From Lepidodermella squamata (Eukaryota > Gastrotricha), in contig JBLDXI010000035.1 in the NCBI GenBank assembly GCA_047495785.1, positions 1-64,000 on the forward strand: a DNA stretch of 64,000 nucleotides. The letters are read 5' to 3'. Positions 10,082-22,419 of the stretch are shown one piece after another. Below the pieces are notes generated by a model that was not told the origin of the DNA, searched no databases, and worked only from the letters and a program-made list of their open reading frames with translations. The number at the start of each line of letters is the position of its first letter. Within the stretch, counting starts at the first letter, position 1. Both the position numbers and the translations under genes were made by a program.

Positions 10082-13000
10082 ATGGCTGCCATCTCTCCTA
10101 CTGGTTTAATGGCTTTTAATGGCAATGGAGTTGTAAGTTCTCAGGGAACACTGGCTTTTTGTCATTATTTATGGTTTTTTCCCTTCACCAGCGCTCTGCT
10201 GCATCTGTTCCCGGTTTTCCTTCGCTGGGTAAGTTGAGTCGATTGCTGGGCATTGACTAATCAATGGCCCCTTATGCTTAGCATATTTTTGCCTTATAAT
10301 CACCATTTTAAACCCCGATTTATTAATACAACTCACTCATGTTTTCTTCTTGTGTGTTTTCTGTTCTCATTTGTGTATGCAGCCGCATCACACTTGCGTC
10401 ACAGCGATGCCTCCTAGCGACACCGCCAGGTGCCCACGTTGCGCCCGATTCATTCTGGTATCTACCTCCTTCTCTAAGTTGATGATGATGTCATAAAAGC
10501 GGCAGCCATTCATTATGATGATGATTGCCTATGTCCACTCAAATTGATGATAATGATAAGCCGAGTCCTTGTTAAATTCGACTTACATTGCCAAATTTGT
10601 TTTTGTGTTTTTGTGATGTACATTCTAGAAAGCAATGACATGATGATCCGGCCGTGAGACTCACTGCAACTCGATTAATCTCGGAATTTCAAATTCATTC
10701 ATTCATTTATTTTCCAAGTCATACTTTCAAGTTTGATAACATTTTTCTTTTGATCTATCAGGGAATGGCATTGGAAGTTCTGCAGGGTCGGAAAATATGA
10801 ATTCCTCAAATTCCGAGGCTCAACTGGACCAAATCGGTCCCGTTGTTGAAGGCCCGGGTTCGAAACGGGCGGAAGACCGTTTCACCTTGAAGACGCTGTC
10901 TGCGACGCAACAAGATCGTGTTCAACGCGCGAAAAAGTACGCGTTGGAGCAAAGTATCAAAAGCATTTTGGTCAAGCAAACTATCACGCATCAACAGCAG
11001 CAGATGCAGAGTTTTCAAGTCACTGTCCAGCGACAGCAAGCTCTAGCCCTCATGTGTCGCATCTACGTGGGTTCGATCAATTACGACGTACCCGAGTCGG
11101 CGCTGCGAACAGCTTTCGCGCCGTTCGGCCCCGTCAAATCGTTGTCGATGCCGTTCGACTCGGCTACTAATAAGCACAAAGGCTTCGCGTTCATCGAGTA
11201 TGAAGTGCCGGAATCGGCGGCTCTTGCTGTCGAGCAAATGAATAGCGTCATCATGGGTGGGCGCAACATCAAAGTTGGGTGAGTTCGCATTTATTACTTT
11301 ATCGATAATCAGTCTTTTGGCAATAAAATATATCTAAATATCCGGGAGAAGTTGAGCAAAAGACCCGAAAGCAAATTTTTAAGGTGGCGAAAATGAGAAA
11401 ATCAAAAGAATATTGAATAATGTTCAGTGTGTTGAATTGAAAATGATGTCATGGTACAGCTATAGTATCGGGAAAATTAGAATTAATCGAAATTCCGTTC
11501 CTATTGGACAAGGGGCGTTAACGCACAGCAATCGGCCCCACAGGAGGCGTGAGATCGCCTGCGGCTATATAAACTTTTTAGCGACAAAATGCTTAGTCTG
11601 TGAGCTGCAGATTACGAATTAGGGCATGCCTAATTGAACTGATGAAGGCAAATATGAGAAACAGACAAAAAATGCCAAAAACTTTCCCAAGCGTCAATGC
11701 GACTTTTGATACGAGAAAATGAATGCAAGATTTGTCTCACAGTCTTAAGCTGGTGCAATGAAGGCATCGATGAAAACCCATTGGCGAAAAATGGACGGTG
11801 AGGAAATTTGTCTTCAGGCAGGAGAGCAACTGACTTTTGTCATTTCACTGAATTTCAAGCCAATTGATTTGAAGTGTATAGTAGAACATCGAACATGAAT
11901 CGAGTGATTTTAATTACTCATGTGTTGAAATTTTCAGGCGTCCGACGAACATGCCACAGGCGCTGGCGATCATCCAACAGCTGGCGGTCGAGGCGCAGAG
12001 CTACAACCGGCTGTTCGTCGCCTCGGTGCACCCGGAGCTGGGCGAGCGCGACCTGCAGTCGGTGTTCGAGGCGTTCGGCCGCGTGCGCGCCGTGCAGCTC
12101 GCGCTCGACCCGACGCGGCCGGGCAAGCACCGCGGCTTCGGCTTCATCGAGTACGACACGAAGCAGGCGAGCGAGGACGCGTGCCAGGCCATGAACCTCT
12201 TCGACCTGGGCGGGCAGTTCCTGCGCGTCGGCCGCGCCGTCACGCCGCCGAACTGCACGCCGGCGGCAATGGCGGCGCAGGTGCCGGCCGCCGCGCCCGC
12301 CTCGCTGCCCAGCGCCGCCGCCATCGCCGCCGCCACCATCACGGCGAAGATCCAGTCGATGGAGGTGATCGCGCCCGCCGTCGTGTCGCCCAAGAACCCG
12401 GCCATCCCGCCGCCGGCCGTCGTCATCCCGCAGATCTCGTCGATCTCGCCCGGCCACAGCGCGTCGTCCCGCTCGCCGAAACTCGGCCTGTCGAGCGCGC
12501 CCGTCGTCGCCGTGCCGCCGCCCGCCGTCATCACGGTGCCGCCGATTGTCGCGGCGAAGACCGCCGAGCCGGCCGTTGTTGCGGCTGTGGCTGCGAAGGC
12601 GGCCGCCGAGCCCGAGCGCCAGCAGCAGGAACAGGAATCGCTCGCTGAAATTGCATCGAAATTCTTGCTAGGTGAGTGAAGCGAACACTTGCTCTCAAAT
12701 TTAGCTTGATGAAGCACTCTCGGGGTAAACACATTTCGTAGTTTGAGATTGCATTTTAATTGCATTTTTTCAAGCCCTTGATTATTGTAATGATCTGCTG
12801 AAATTTTCTCAAAATTTGAGGGAACGAATTCATAAATGTTATAGCCATTTCATGGCGATTACGACGATTTCGGAATTCACCAGTATTTTTAATTTGATGA
12901 ATTTTTGATCGCCTGTTTTAAGGTTTAAGGGATAATAACTTTCGATGCTGACAACGAGAATTTGAACAAAAACGTTATTTTGCAAAGTCAGGGCTGGTAT

Positions 13001-14240
13001 CAATTTAAAAAAGGTTGAAATTACGATTTTTTTTAGATTTTACGAAATTTAGAACTACGTTCGTTTCATTTTTTGATACAATATGTCGGAAATAGTGGAA
13101 AATCATCGGATTTCGCGTTTCGTTGTCTTTTCTCCGATTGATTTGTCTCGAAACATAATCGTTCGAATAAACTTTGTATTTACTATGAAGCTATTAAGCC
13201 TTTAGAATGTTTAGCTGTCCTCTCTACTGGGGCTAATACATTCAAATTATGCGCCTACAACTATTTTTCGGCTGAATCAATGCTCAAATTATTCAAGTTG
13301 TTGAAATTATTGTCATGATTTTTTTACTTGTGATTATAGGCGGCAAACCTGCGTCGACGGAAATCGAGTCGATCGAAGCCGAAGAAGGCCAGAATGTGAA
13401 GGTGAAGGGCCGAGAGGCGCGGCACCTGATCATGCAAAAGCTGATGCGGCAACAGGAGTTTCGCGTCATGGTGCTTCGCAACATGGTCACGGTCGACGAC
13501 TTGGACCCCGAACTCGAGTCGGAGGTGACCGAAGAGTGCGGCAAGTACGGCGAGGTGCGCAAGGTCGTCATCTACCAGGAGCGCCAGGGCCACGAGGAGG
13601 ACGCGCCTGTCATTGTTAAAATTTTTGTCGAATTCGCTGCGCAAGCAGGTTTGTTAATCCTGGCTACACTTCATTCTTCGTCTCTTTTTCGCTGTACGCG
13701 CAATTTTCCCGTGTCTTTTTGATTTTTTTGGGGAGTTTTCCTAATATTTTGAATTTAGCTAAATAATGTGAATTTTGGGAAAATTGTCAAAATAATTGTG
13801 TTTTAATTTTAATTATATTCGCTGATTAAAACTAAGCAAAATCTTGATTTCCCGTAATTTTCGAAAATTGATGTAGAAATTGTGTTGATTTTCCGCGTGA
13901 TGTCTGGAATTGGATGTTTGCATTCGCCAAAAATAACCGAGTGTTCCAGTTTGCTTCCGGTTACGACGGTGGCGCGTGCCAGCTTGCATACACCATGTGG
14001 TCATGTTTTCCGAGTTACGCAGATAAATTTAGTTTGAGAGCAAACAACAACCCTAAATTTACCAATCTCGTGCTGAACTGCAAATTTATTTCTATTTTTA
14101 AAGCTTGATTTAATTTTTTAAATTTTTCAGATGCCGAGAAGGCGATTCAGTCGCTGAATGGGCGGTGGTTCGCCGGGCGCATGGTGCGGGCCGAGAAATA
14201 CGACCAGCTGCTGTACGAGCACGACGACTTGAGTGGCTGA
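10082..14240 (+). CDS. PUF60 / half-pint / RNP-6 splicing factor
   Basis: U-rich RNA-binding factor that helps U2AF define 3' splice sites. Six exons: 10082-10132, 10192-10228, 10762-11278, 11938-12671, 13340-13648, 14131-14240. Phases agree, 585 aa (human PUF60 559). RRM1 begins near residue 128 ([12 protein letters not shown]) with RNP1 [12 protein letters not shown]2 begins near 225 ([11 protein letters not shown]) with RNP1 [10 protein letters not shown] long Ala/Pro/Val linker follows. The C-terminal U2AF-homology motif (about 488-585) starts RVMVLRNMV and contains the R-x-F signature as GRWFAGR. The start is the first ATG after an apparent leader acceptor. AATAAA lies 117 bp past the stop. 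The CDC25 gene follows on the same strand after 355 bp. Confidence 0.93.
10383..10457 (+). other. Candidate poison exon in PUF60 intron 2
   Basis: A 75-nt segment bounded by a good acceptor (tgtgtatgcag) and donor (CTG|GTATCT). It would enter in phase 1 and leave in phase 1, but read in frame it meets TAG after eleven codons. Inclusion would therefore truncate PUF60 and probably trigger nonsense-mediated decay. Unproductive exons are a common autoregulation device in splicing factors; nothing here proves it is used. Confidence 0.3.
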
Positions 14241-14356
14241 TCAGCAGCCGTCGATTGATTTTCGCTTGTATCACTACCGCTACCTTATTACATACATACA
14301 TCATGTACCATGTGTATTATTCTTCGTACTACTTGATATCGATCAGTCAATCAGGC

Positions 14357-14362
14357 AATAAA
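14357..14362 (+). terminator. Poly(A) signal of PUF60 gene
   Basis: AATAAA 117 bp downstream of the PUF60 stop. The remaining 230 bp to the CDC25 start is AT-rich with T runs and shows no other gene. Confidence 0.6.
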
Positions 14363-14595
14363 AATGATAACAATTTGGAAGTCACATGTTTATAAACATT
14401 TTTTTCCATTTTTTTAGTTTCGTTTTTGTGTGCGTGTTAAATTTTATATTCATATTTTACCGATCCCGGCGTGTGCGAAAAATGAGCCCGAAATAGGCGA
14501 CCGCTTTCGAAATCGCCTCGCTTGTTGGTGAAGAATACTACAAGGAAGACCACTTCGAATTTTGTTTTTTTTTGCGTAAAAATCTCCGAAGAAAA

Positions 14596-17500
14596 ATGTC
14601 GGCCAACAAGCAGAATGCGAGCAGTAACAGTAGAACGGATCTACTGCAGCAGAACCAGCCGTCGCAGCAGCAGCAGAGTCTGCTGTCGCCGGCGCACCTC
14701 GTGTCCAAGTCGGCCAAGTCGCCCCTCGTCGACGTGTCCAACCGAGTCGCCATGTTCTCTCCGCAGACGGAACTCGCCAGCAGGTTGCAGCAGACTTCGT
14801 GAGTTATCACCTACCATGTTACGCCGTTCAATTTGATAATTAAATTCAACGTCCTCGTTAATTTAAGAATTAAATAAACTTCAAAATTGGAAGTTCGCTA
14901 TGACAACAAGTTCCCTATGGAATTAATAATGTGGTTATTCGAATCAAAAATGGTATCGAAATAGTACTAAATCGTGTCCCAGAAGTTAGGCTACTAGTTG
15001 AAATTTGGCAACTTTTTGAAGGAAATTTAATTAATTTTTGAATTAAACCTACCGTGAGAATACTCCATCTTTCATCCGCAATTAAAACGAAGAAATTGAA
15101 AATTTACGGGAGAAAACCAGGAAAACCCCGATAGTAACTGGTTCGGTAATTTTCGGTATTTACCGGGTCGGAAGAAAATTCTCCGGACTTTCTTTATCCC
15201 ATTAATCGACATACTTCATTGCTATTCTCGTGATTTTTCTTAAATTTTTCTAAAATTTGAATTTTCTGGCTATTAGATGTGACTTCGTCTCTTATTTGCG
15301 TTACTTATGGGGTACGGTGTATTTAAAATGGAAATTATTAATGGTCTACTCGAGAAAAATCCGAGCTTATCGATGCTCCCAACAAATTTATTCTACATCT
15401 GAGAGACTCTGGACAAAAGAGTGTGACTAAGGGCTGAAATCCCTTGTCACGTCTCAATTATCTGAAAAACTTGGATTTTAACCATTCCTCACCCCTTCTC
15501 ATCATGTTTTCCACTGCTAAAAGATTTCTGTTGATTTTCTGTCTGTAGGCTGAGCAGTTCGAGCATCAGCCTCACAAAGCCGATTGACCATGAAAAACCG
15601 GCGCAATCACGGCAGCAGGCGTCTAGTAGTTGTATATCGACAGAAGTCGCCCGTCTTTCATCCTCCTCCTCTTCCTCTTCCTCGTCCTCACTATCGTCGT
15701 CTTATTGTGTCCAAATTCGATGTCGCGAGTCGTCGTCCGAAAAAGACTGCTGGTCGCCGTGGACCCTGAGCCGAGACCGTGAAATCACGGCCGCGAACGC
15801 GTCGAGTCACTTCGCCGAACTCGTCAACGCAGCGCCGGCGATTCTCAACCCTAGTGAACTCCTGCTGACTCATCACCATCATCATCACAGCCACAGCCAG
15901 CCGCACCAACGCGAGCGATCGAAAAGCCTGGCGATGAAACGCGTCGCGCACGACCACTTCCAGTCGAGTTCGCTGAAGAAGAGCAAGGGCGTGGCCGGGC
16001 CGCTCGAGTCGATCCTCGAGGCGTCGCTGTCGCCGACGTCGTTCAGCTCGCGGCTGCGCGCCGGCAGCGCCCCCACCCCCTTCGATCCGGCGCTGAAACT
16101 CGCCGAAATCGCCATCACCCCGACGAAAAAGTCGAGCGAAAACTCGTCGCCTGCGCCCGAGACGACAACGCCCGTCCGCCAGAAAGTGGTGCCGGCCGCG
16201 CGCAAGAAGTTGCCGCACAGCCGGTCGATGGTGGCGCTCGACAAGCACCAGCACCAGCAGGCCTGCAACTTCGACAGTCCGGTGTGCGACCGGTCGAAAC
16301 TGCTCGCCGAGAAGCCGAGTTCGGCGTCGCCGCGGCGCCAGTCGTTTGCGGCGGCGACGAGCCACAGCCGCGACGACCGGCCCGTCTTCGACGACACGTG
16401 CAACTTGCTGATTGGCGACCGATCGAAACGGTTTCTGCTCGCGTGCCGGCTGTGCGACGGCGTGCCGCTCGTCGAGTCTGAGGAAATCGCCAAATTACTT
16501 GAAGGTAAATGCAATACTTGTTCAATTTTTACAACTGCGTTTCATTGCGTTTCATTGAATGCTATCATATTTTGGCGAAATCTTTATAAACTATGTCAAC
16601 AGCATCAGAATTTTCCGGTGTGGAGGACCAATCAAACATTTTCGAGCATTCGTGTTGTTGTAGATTCAAGTCGCATAAAGCCATGCTGTTCAGCAAATGA
16701 TAGAGTAATAGTCGAGGATTTATTACGGACTAGAGTGTTGAATACTCTACTCGGTGTGCAAATTGGCCTATGATTGGGATGAGATTTTGGATTTTCCCTT
16801 CTTCTCTTGGGTAAAAAGTAACCAAGTCGTAATCTGCTGCATCGTTATAATAATAAGGCCTGATAACTAATCGTAATAGATTCCTAATGTGGCTCTCCAG
16901 CTTCCATCGGATGGATGACTCACGGAGGTTCCAGCTCCACTGGCGCCATTGGAACCGAACCGCGAATTGATTGATTTATCGATACCTCTTTTTATAGACT
17001 AGTAATCAGGGATTAGCAATCCCATTCAGAAACCAAGAAGCCATAAGGTTAAAGCGGTAGTATACCTATACAGATGCGAGGTAATTCACTAAATACCGCT
17101 TACCTACACGATAGTTACCATCTAAGCCTTGGAGCCTAATAGCTGCGTGAATTGAATAGCGGAAATTGCCAATGCTGGAATGTCTTCAAAGGACTGGCCG
17201 ATTTCATGCGTGTTGCCTGCAACACGAGAAAAGTAACTATCATAATTGTTCAGAAATATCAGAAATATCAAATCTCAGCATCTTATCTGATGTCATTATT
17301 ACATTTGAGAAAAAAGTCACACCCACAGAGAGTGACTGGAGGTGCAGACGAACCCAGTGTTGCGAGATAGCTTTTGAAGCCAAAACCGCGCCAGTACATG
17401 TGAGGAGCAGGGGGTATCCTTTTCTCGTTTCTTCCATTCATTCTTTTGTGTAATTGAAATTGTTGTTCGGCTAAAAAAAGAAACAAAAAATGGCATTACT

Positions 17501-19974
17501 TGCATCCAATCAGCAGTGTGTTGGAGTTGGCATTGAAGTCGGCAGTATACTGGTGACCAAAGTTTACGCAGAGACGATTCTGTAGAAAGTTGTGTTTGAA
17601 GAAGTAACGGCCTTTGCCATTCTGATTTCGCCAATCTTGAATGCAAATTACCTTTTGGAATCAGCTGAGAATTTCTCTACTACTTATATAATATTATTCT
17701 TTATAAACTGGATGAAATATTGAGTACCTAACAATTGTATTATTTGTAGGTCACTACGCGAACGAAGTGGAGCGAGCGTACATCATCGACTGCCGGTTCC
17801 CGTACGAGTTCTCGGGCGGGCACATCCGCGGCGCCCTCAACTTCCCGTACCCGTTCTTCGACACTCTGCGCTCGGCGTTTTTCACCCGCAGCAGCGCCGA
17901 CAGCTCGGCCGAGGCTGGACCGACGGCGGCGTGGATCCGACCGGAGGCGGCGTCGGACGAGGAGCGGGCGGCGCGGACGGGCAGCCGCGTGATCGTCGTG
18001 TTCCACTGCGAGTTCAGCAGCCACCGCGCGCCCAACACGTACCGGCTGTTCCGCACGGAGGACCGGAACGCGCACACGATCGCGAACTACCCGCAGCTGG
18101 ACTACCCGGAGGCGTACATCCTCGCCGGCGGCTACAAGGCCTTCGTGCAGTACTGCGGCCGGACGGCGAAGCCGCGGCTGTGCGAGCCGCCCGGCGGCTA
18201 CGTCAAGCAGGCGGACCCGCGCTACAGCGACCACCTGCGGCGCATGCAGCGGCGCATCAAGACCATGAGCGAGGTCGAGTTCGTGCAGCAGTCATCGGCG
18301 TCGCAACACTTGACCAACAGTTGCCCACTCTCGGCGTCTGAAATTCAGTGAGTTGTTGCTCATGTAATTGGAGACTGGAAAAAATTGGACACTTTTGGCT
18401 TTGAAGTTGATCACATTTTCAGGGTCAGAATTACGTTAGAAATTACGGAAATTCTCCGTCTCGTCAGTTTTCCGTTTGATAAAAAATACTTTAACCCGCA
18501 GCAAATTCATACTCTTTTCCGCAGCAAATTTCTTTATTTTCTTTCCAGCATCTCCAATTTTTCTCCAAATCTTGGGATTCTCACTTATTCTGATAGAGGA
18601 GGATTAGGGCTGTCGAAAAAGCCCTAACTCATTAATAAAAGATTGACTAATTTGGGGATATGATGGAAAGTCCGAAGTCATCATACTTTTGTCTCACAAA
18701 TCACACTATTGGTGAAACTTGAAAAGGGTTCGTTTGGCAACATTAGTGCCAATCGATAGCCCTCGAACCCCGCTATCAACTGGCGTCGTGATTAGCTTCT
18801 TATCAAACGTAACCTGGCGTCCATGATTGAATAAATGGAAATTTGCTGCGGAAAAGAGTGAAAATTTGCTGCGGCCAAAAGTACCGTCCGTTTGATATTG
18901 ACCTCGAGCAGATAGAAACAAATTTAGATCTCATTATTTTCAATTTCAAATATCAAAAAAATTTCCGATAGCATTCGGAATGGGTATTTCCTTGACTTAC
19001 TCTCTTTGAAATTGAAGGGAAAACTGAGTTTGAGCAGGGCGTCTACCCGTATTGTGAGTATTAAATTGGCTCGTTTTTGGCCCGTTCAAATGTTTCACTA
19101 AGAATAATTTGATTTTCATTGAAATATTTGCAACTCTTGAATGTGGGTTCCAGGACTAAATTTGGGCTTTCGAATTTTTGCGATTTTGAATTTTTTGATA
19201 GATAATTCTTATGCAATTTTGAATTTCTACTTCTTAGTCTAAATGGCTATTTTTGGATATAGAATAATTTGTATGTTGACTTTCTCGACCGCTGCCACTG
19301 GGAAAATCACCGATTCGTACAATCGATATCGGAAATCGCTGTAGTCGAGAAACAAAGAAAAATATGAGAAATGGAAAAACAAGGAGGTTTTGCGCAGCTA
19401 ACAGCTAGTTCATTACTCAACTCAGGTTTCGATGGCGAACCAATTTTCAATTTCTCAGTTCTAAAAACGATGGAAGGAACCATTGCTAATCTATTATAGG
19501 GTACATTGATGAAAGGGCGACCCGACCAGAATTCGAATGGTCAATCCCGTCGAAAGAATGGATCATAAGATTCGGTCTTATAGTTGATTTCCCACTCTAA
19601 TACTGTGCTAATGTGTTTTTGCTAACTTTGTTAGGATCAGTCAACAACCGCCGGCTGTCGTCGTTGCATCGCCGTCGAAGCCGTCGTCGTCGGCGCCGGG
19701 CGATGCGACGCGCTCGGAGCCGCTGAACACGAGCAGTTCGTTCGCGAGCCACAGCGACGACGAGACGAGCGAGGCCAAGTCGAAGCGGCAGAGCGAGTTC
19801 GACGACGACTGCCCGATGCGCGGCTTCCACAAGAAGGACCTGGCGATGCGCCAGCGCCGCCGCTCCGACTGCCCGCGGCCCACCGCCATCGGCTTCTCCA
19901 CGAGCTTGTGCCGCACCTCCATCGAAGAGCTCAACACGGCGCACGAAAAGGAGCAGCAGCAGCAGCCTTTTTGA
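14596..19974 (+). CDS. CDC25-type M-phase inducer phosphatase
   Basis: Dual-specificity phosphatase that removes inhibitory phosphates from CDK1 to allow mitotic entry. Four exons: 14596-14798, 15549-16504, 17750-18347, 19635-19974. Phases agree, 698 aa. The first ~350 residues are Ser/Gln/His-rich and disordered, with several SP/TP sites, as in the CDC25 regulatory region. The rhodanese-type catalytic domain is in exon 3. It has IIDCRFPYEFSGGHI and the active loop HCEFSSHR, with catalytic Cys about 473 and Arg about 479, then the family motifs YPQLDYPE and LAGGYKAF. The C-terminal tail is Ser-rich and basic. AATAAA at 20754-20759 gives a ~780-nt 3' untranslated region. Introns 2 and 3 exceed 1.2 kb; intron 3 contains a foldback repeat. 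Confidence 0.95.
18487..18882. repeat. Foldback (MITE-like) element in CDC25 intron 3
   Basis: Inverted repeats 18487-18532 and 18838-18882, about 46 bp each. Each arm contains two copies of ccgcagcaaatt flanking actcttttc. The interior (~305 bp) has no reading frame. This is typical of a short non-autonomous inverted-repeat element; the family is unknown. Confidence 0.7.
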
Positions 19975-21004
19975 AATCATTTTTGTAACCAAGCACTTGG
20001 AAACCGGTGTGTGAACGAATCAATGGCAGCTAAAATCGATTTGAGAAGTTTGTATCTTCGCCGCAAATTATACGTTATCATTCTTATTCTTCTTATTATT
20101 TTATCTTGATATATACTCGATTTTTTGTTACTACTAATAATTAGCTCTGTGTGTAATCAATTTCTGCTGCATGGCCGTCTTTCGCGACGCGTTGACTGCT
20201 CAAGACCGGAAGACGTTGTTGCTCGTTGACTTCTGATCTTCTGTGTATCATCAAATAATGCATCATTATTTCTTTTTCTCGCTGCTATAAAATACTAACG
20301 ATTGTTGTCTCAATTGAATTTGATAAAAATGAGAATTTTCCAAACTCGGCTGTAGATTTGATTCAAGTGTTACCGTTTGTTGTTTGAACGAACTCTGGAC
20401 ATTATAATATTATGATTATGATAATGCTTGCTAATTTTTTCTTTCACATAATATTTCTTACCTGATGAAAATGAAGGCTCATTGCAGATAAATGGTATTA
20501 TTGTATAACGAATTTTAAACCGCGATGCATCGATTGCGTCTATGTCTTCTTCTTCGGTTTTTACACTGCTCTGGTTTTTTTGCTACCAAATAATATTTGA
20601 ACGTGTGTCTCCGCCTGCCCGGTACTTGGTGGTCGATACTGCTATGCGTATATATGGTATTATTCTCAGCTCATTCGTTGAAGTGTACGATGAAATCGGT
20701 GACGTCTTTTTCCACGAATTTGATTGCTTTTATTATACATTAGCCATTTGAACAATAAAACGTGACATCGAAACTGCTCGGCTTTGCGACTCACTTTTCA
20801 CTTTCAAATTTCAAAACTGCTCGTGAAACTGGTGGCCAGCCAAATCGTTTAGCCGGTCTCACTCGTAAAAACGCGGTCAAGTTTTTAATTTATAGTTCTT
20901 CCATGCCACGTTTGACCTGCATTTATTGAGACCTTTTATATAGGAAGAGAAGGAGCTGCCTTTCAGGTTCTAACGGCTTAGAATTTCACTTGAAATATTG
21001 AGAT
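19975..21004. other. CDC25 3' untranslated region and convergent intergenic spacer
   Basis: AT-rich sequence with AATAAA at 20754-20759, then about 240 bp to the stop codon of the convergent small membrane-protein gene. No coding sequence recognised. Confidence 0.5.
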
Positions 21005-21649
21005 TTATTCATTTACGAATGCAAGTACTGTCCCTGTTAGCAGGAACACACAGGCAAATGCAGCTAAGGCGGCGCCTGCGTAATTGTAAATGTAGTAACT
21101 GCCTAAGAGAGCTATAGAGAACCACGACACCATCACCAAAATGGCCACGATTATCAAGGCGTTACCAGCGACTCGCTTGGGGTCAAGTTTAGGGTCGTAC
21201 ACTTAGAAAAATGAAACCGTCGTCGGATGTGAAAGACATTTCCTGCACTTATACTTACCAACAGGTGGCTGTGTTGGAAATAGTGTAGATCTCACAGTTG
21301 CTGTAACTACTTTACCATCAATTATCAGAGGAGCCGCCGCCCTTGAAAGACGAAGAAGTATTTGTTGCAATGGTAATTGGCGTAGAAAATTACGTCGTTG
21401 TCGTTGATGTAGTAGAGCTTTCCTCAGGTATCTCGATTCGAATAAGTTGTAGCAAATCGTCCGTGTCAGTTTGATTAACAGAGAGCGATATTGAATCCGC
21501 GTCTTGGGTATGCATAATATAATAATATACGTCCAACGAAATCACGAGAAGGCGCATATATTGCACATACCATAATAGTCTACAGCAAGGCAGCCTTCAA
21601 CGATGAGCCCGAAGATAACAATCTCAACGACCTTGACTTGACTGTGCAT
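21005..21649 (-). CDS. Small secreted/membrane protein B, unknown family (tandem paralogue)
   Basis: I do not recognise this family. Four exons (21571-21649, 21394-21502, 21259-21341, 21005-21201) join in phase to give 155 aa, with introns of about 57-68 nt. The N-terminus looks like a signal peptide (VVEIVIFGLIVEGCLA). It is followed by an acidic stretch, a run of Ser/Thr, a Pro/Val stretch, then KLDPKRVAGNALII, which begins two adjacent hydrophobic segments that form the C-terminus. The architecture matches the upstream gene (22419-21745) closely: signal peptide, acidic and Thr/Pro region, then two transmembrane segments. The two genes are head to tail with 95 bp between stop and start, so they are probably co-transcribed. 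The exon joins are my own and unverified. Confidence 0.6.
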
Positions 21650-21744
21650 GATTGATATTGTTCTCAAAATTCACCACGGAATAGGTAATTTTTTGTGCCT
21701 AAAATTTAAATTTGGCAGACAGAATGAAAAAAATTCTTGCGCAT

Positions 21745-22419
21745 TCATAATGACATCATCAAACAAGCCCCTGCAGCGCTCATGGGTACCAGTAAAATCA
21801 TCAAAACGGCCGCAGTGGAGTAATTTAGCACATGATTACCGTAATAGATGCTGGCCGCATTAGAAATAAATAAACCGAATGCTATAACAGTGACAATAAT
21901 TAGGAGCACCATTGCCGCGAGGTACTTTCCTGAATTTTTGTAGGTAACGGCATCAGGGACTGGAAAAAGCGCGATGAAAATCAGCAAATAAGTTATATAT
22001 TTGTTGTTACCTGGATAAGACAGCGGTGTAGGCTTCGTGGTGACTTCATAGGCATCAACTAGAAATTAAGACTGGCATACATCTGTTTTCTGGTTAAAAC
22101 ATCACAAACCTGCCATCCTAGGCGAAGGTGTAGGAAGGGTGGTAATATCGATGATTTTTATAGGCTCAATCAGATTGTCGGTATCAGCTGAGACATTGAG
22201 ATTTGTAGACCGCCCAATATCGGGAGGAATTTGGGAAAGGTTCACCTGCTTCTCGACCTCATTGTAGATATCTCCCAGTAGTTTATTGATCATATCTTCG
22301 TCGTCTATTGTGAAAGGCAAAAGCTATAATCGCAGATTGAAAAATATATATGTAGCCACTGAACCTTCATTTTGGGCGTTGATTGCCAGATTGCAAAGAA
22401 ACAGAAGCAGAATTCTCAT
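21745..22419 (-). CDS. Small secreted/membrane protein A, unknown family (tandem paralogue)
   Basis: Unrecognised family. Exons 22360-22419, 22110-22323, 22011-22058 and 21745-21959 give 178 aa in phase. The start is chosen because it gives a signal peptide (MRILLLFLCNLAINA). Residues 20-110 are acidic and then Thr/Pro-rich (DITTLPTPSPRM). The C-terminal ~70 residues hold two hydrophobic segments (YLAAMVLLIIVTVIAFGLF and a second starting TAAVLMILLV). The first intron is only 36 nt; a donor five bases upstream would break the phase. A TGATAA GATA-type site lies about 20 bp upstream of the ATG (22441-22446 on the minus strand), which in nematodes often marks intestinal expression. Probable first gene of a two-gene operon. 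Confidence 0.6.

Noticed and set aside
11918-12457. Several long GC-rich frames opposite PUF60, ATPase and CDC25 exons
   Set aside because: All are shadows of real exons with strong third-codon GC; no motif of their own.
12000-12660. GC-rich islands (exons at ~12, 18, 52-55, 62 kb) as possible foreign DNA
   Set aside because: They match ordinary conserved animal proteins with introns; GC difference is exon versus intron.
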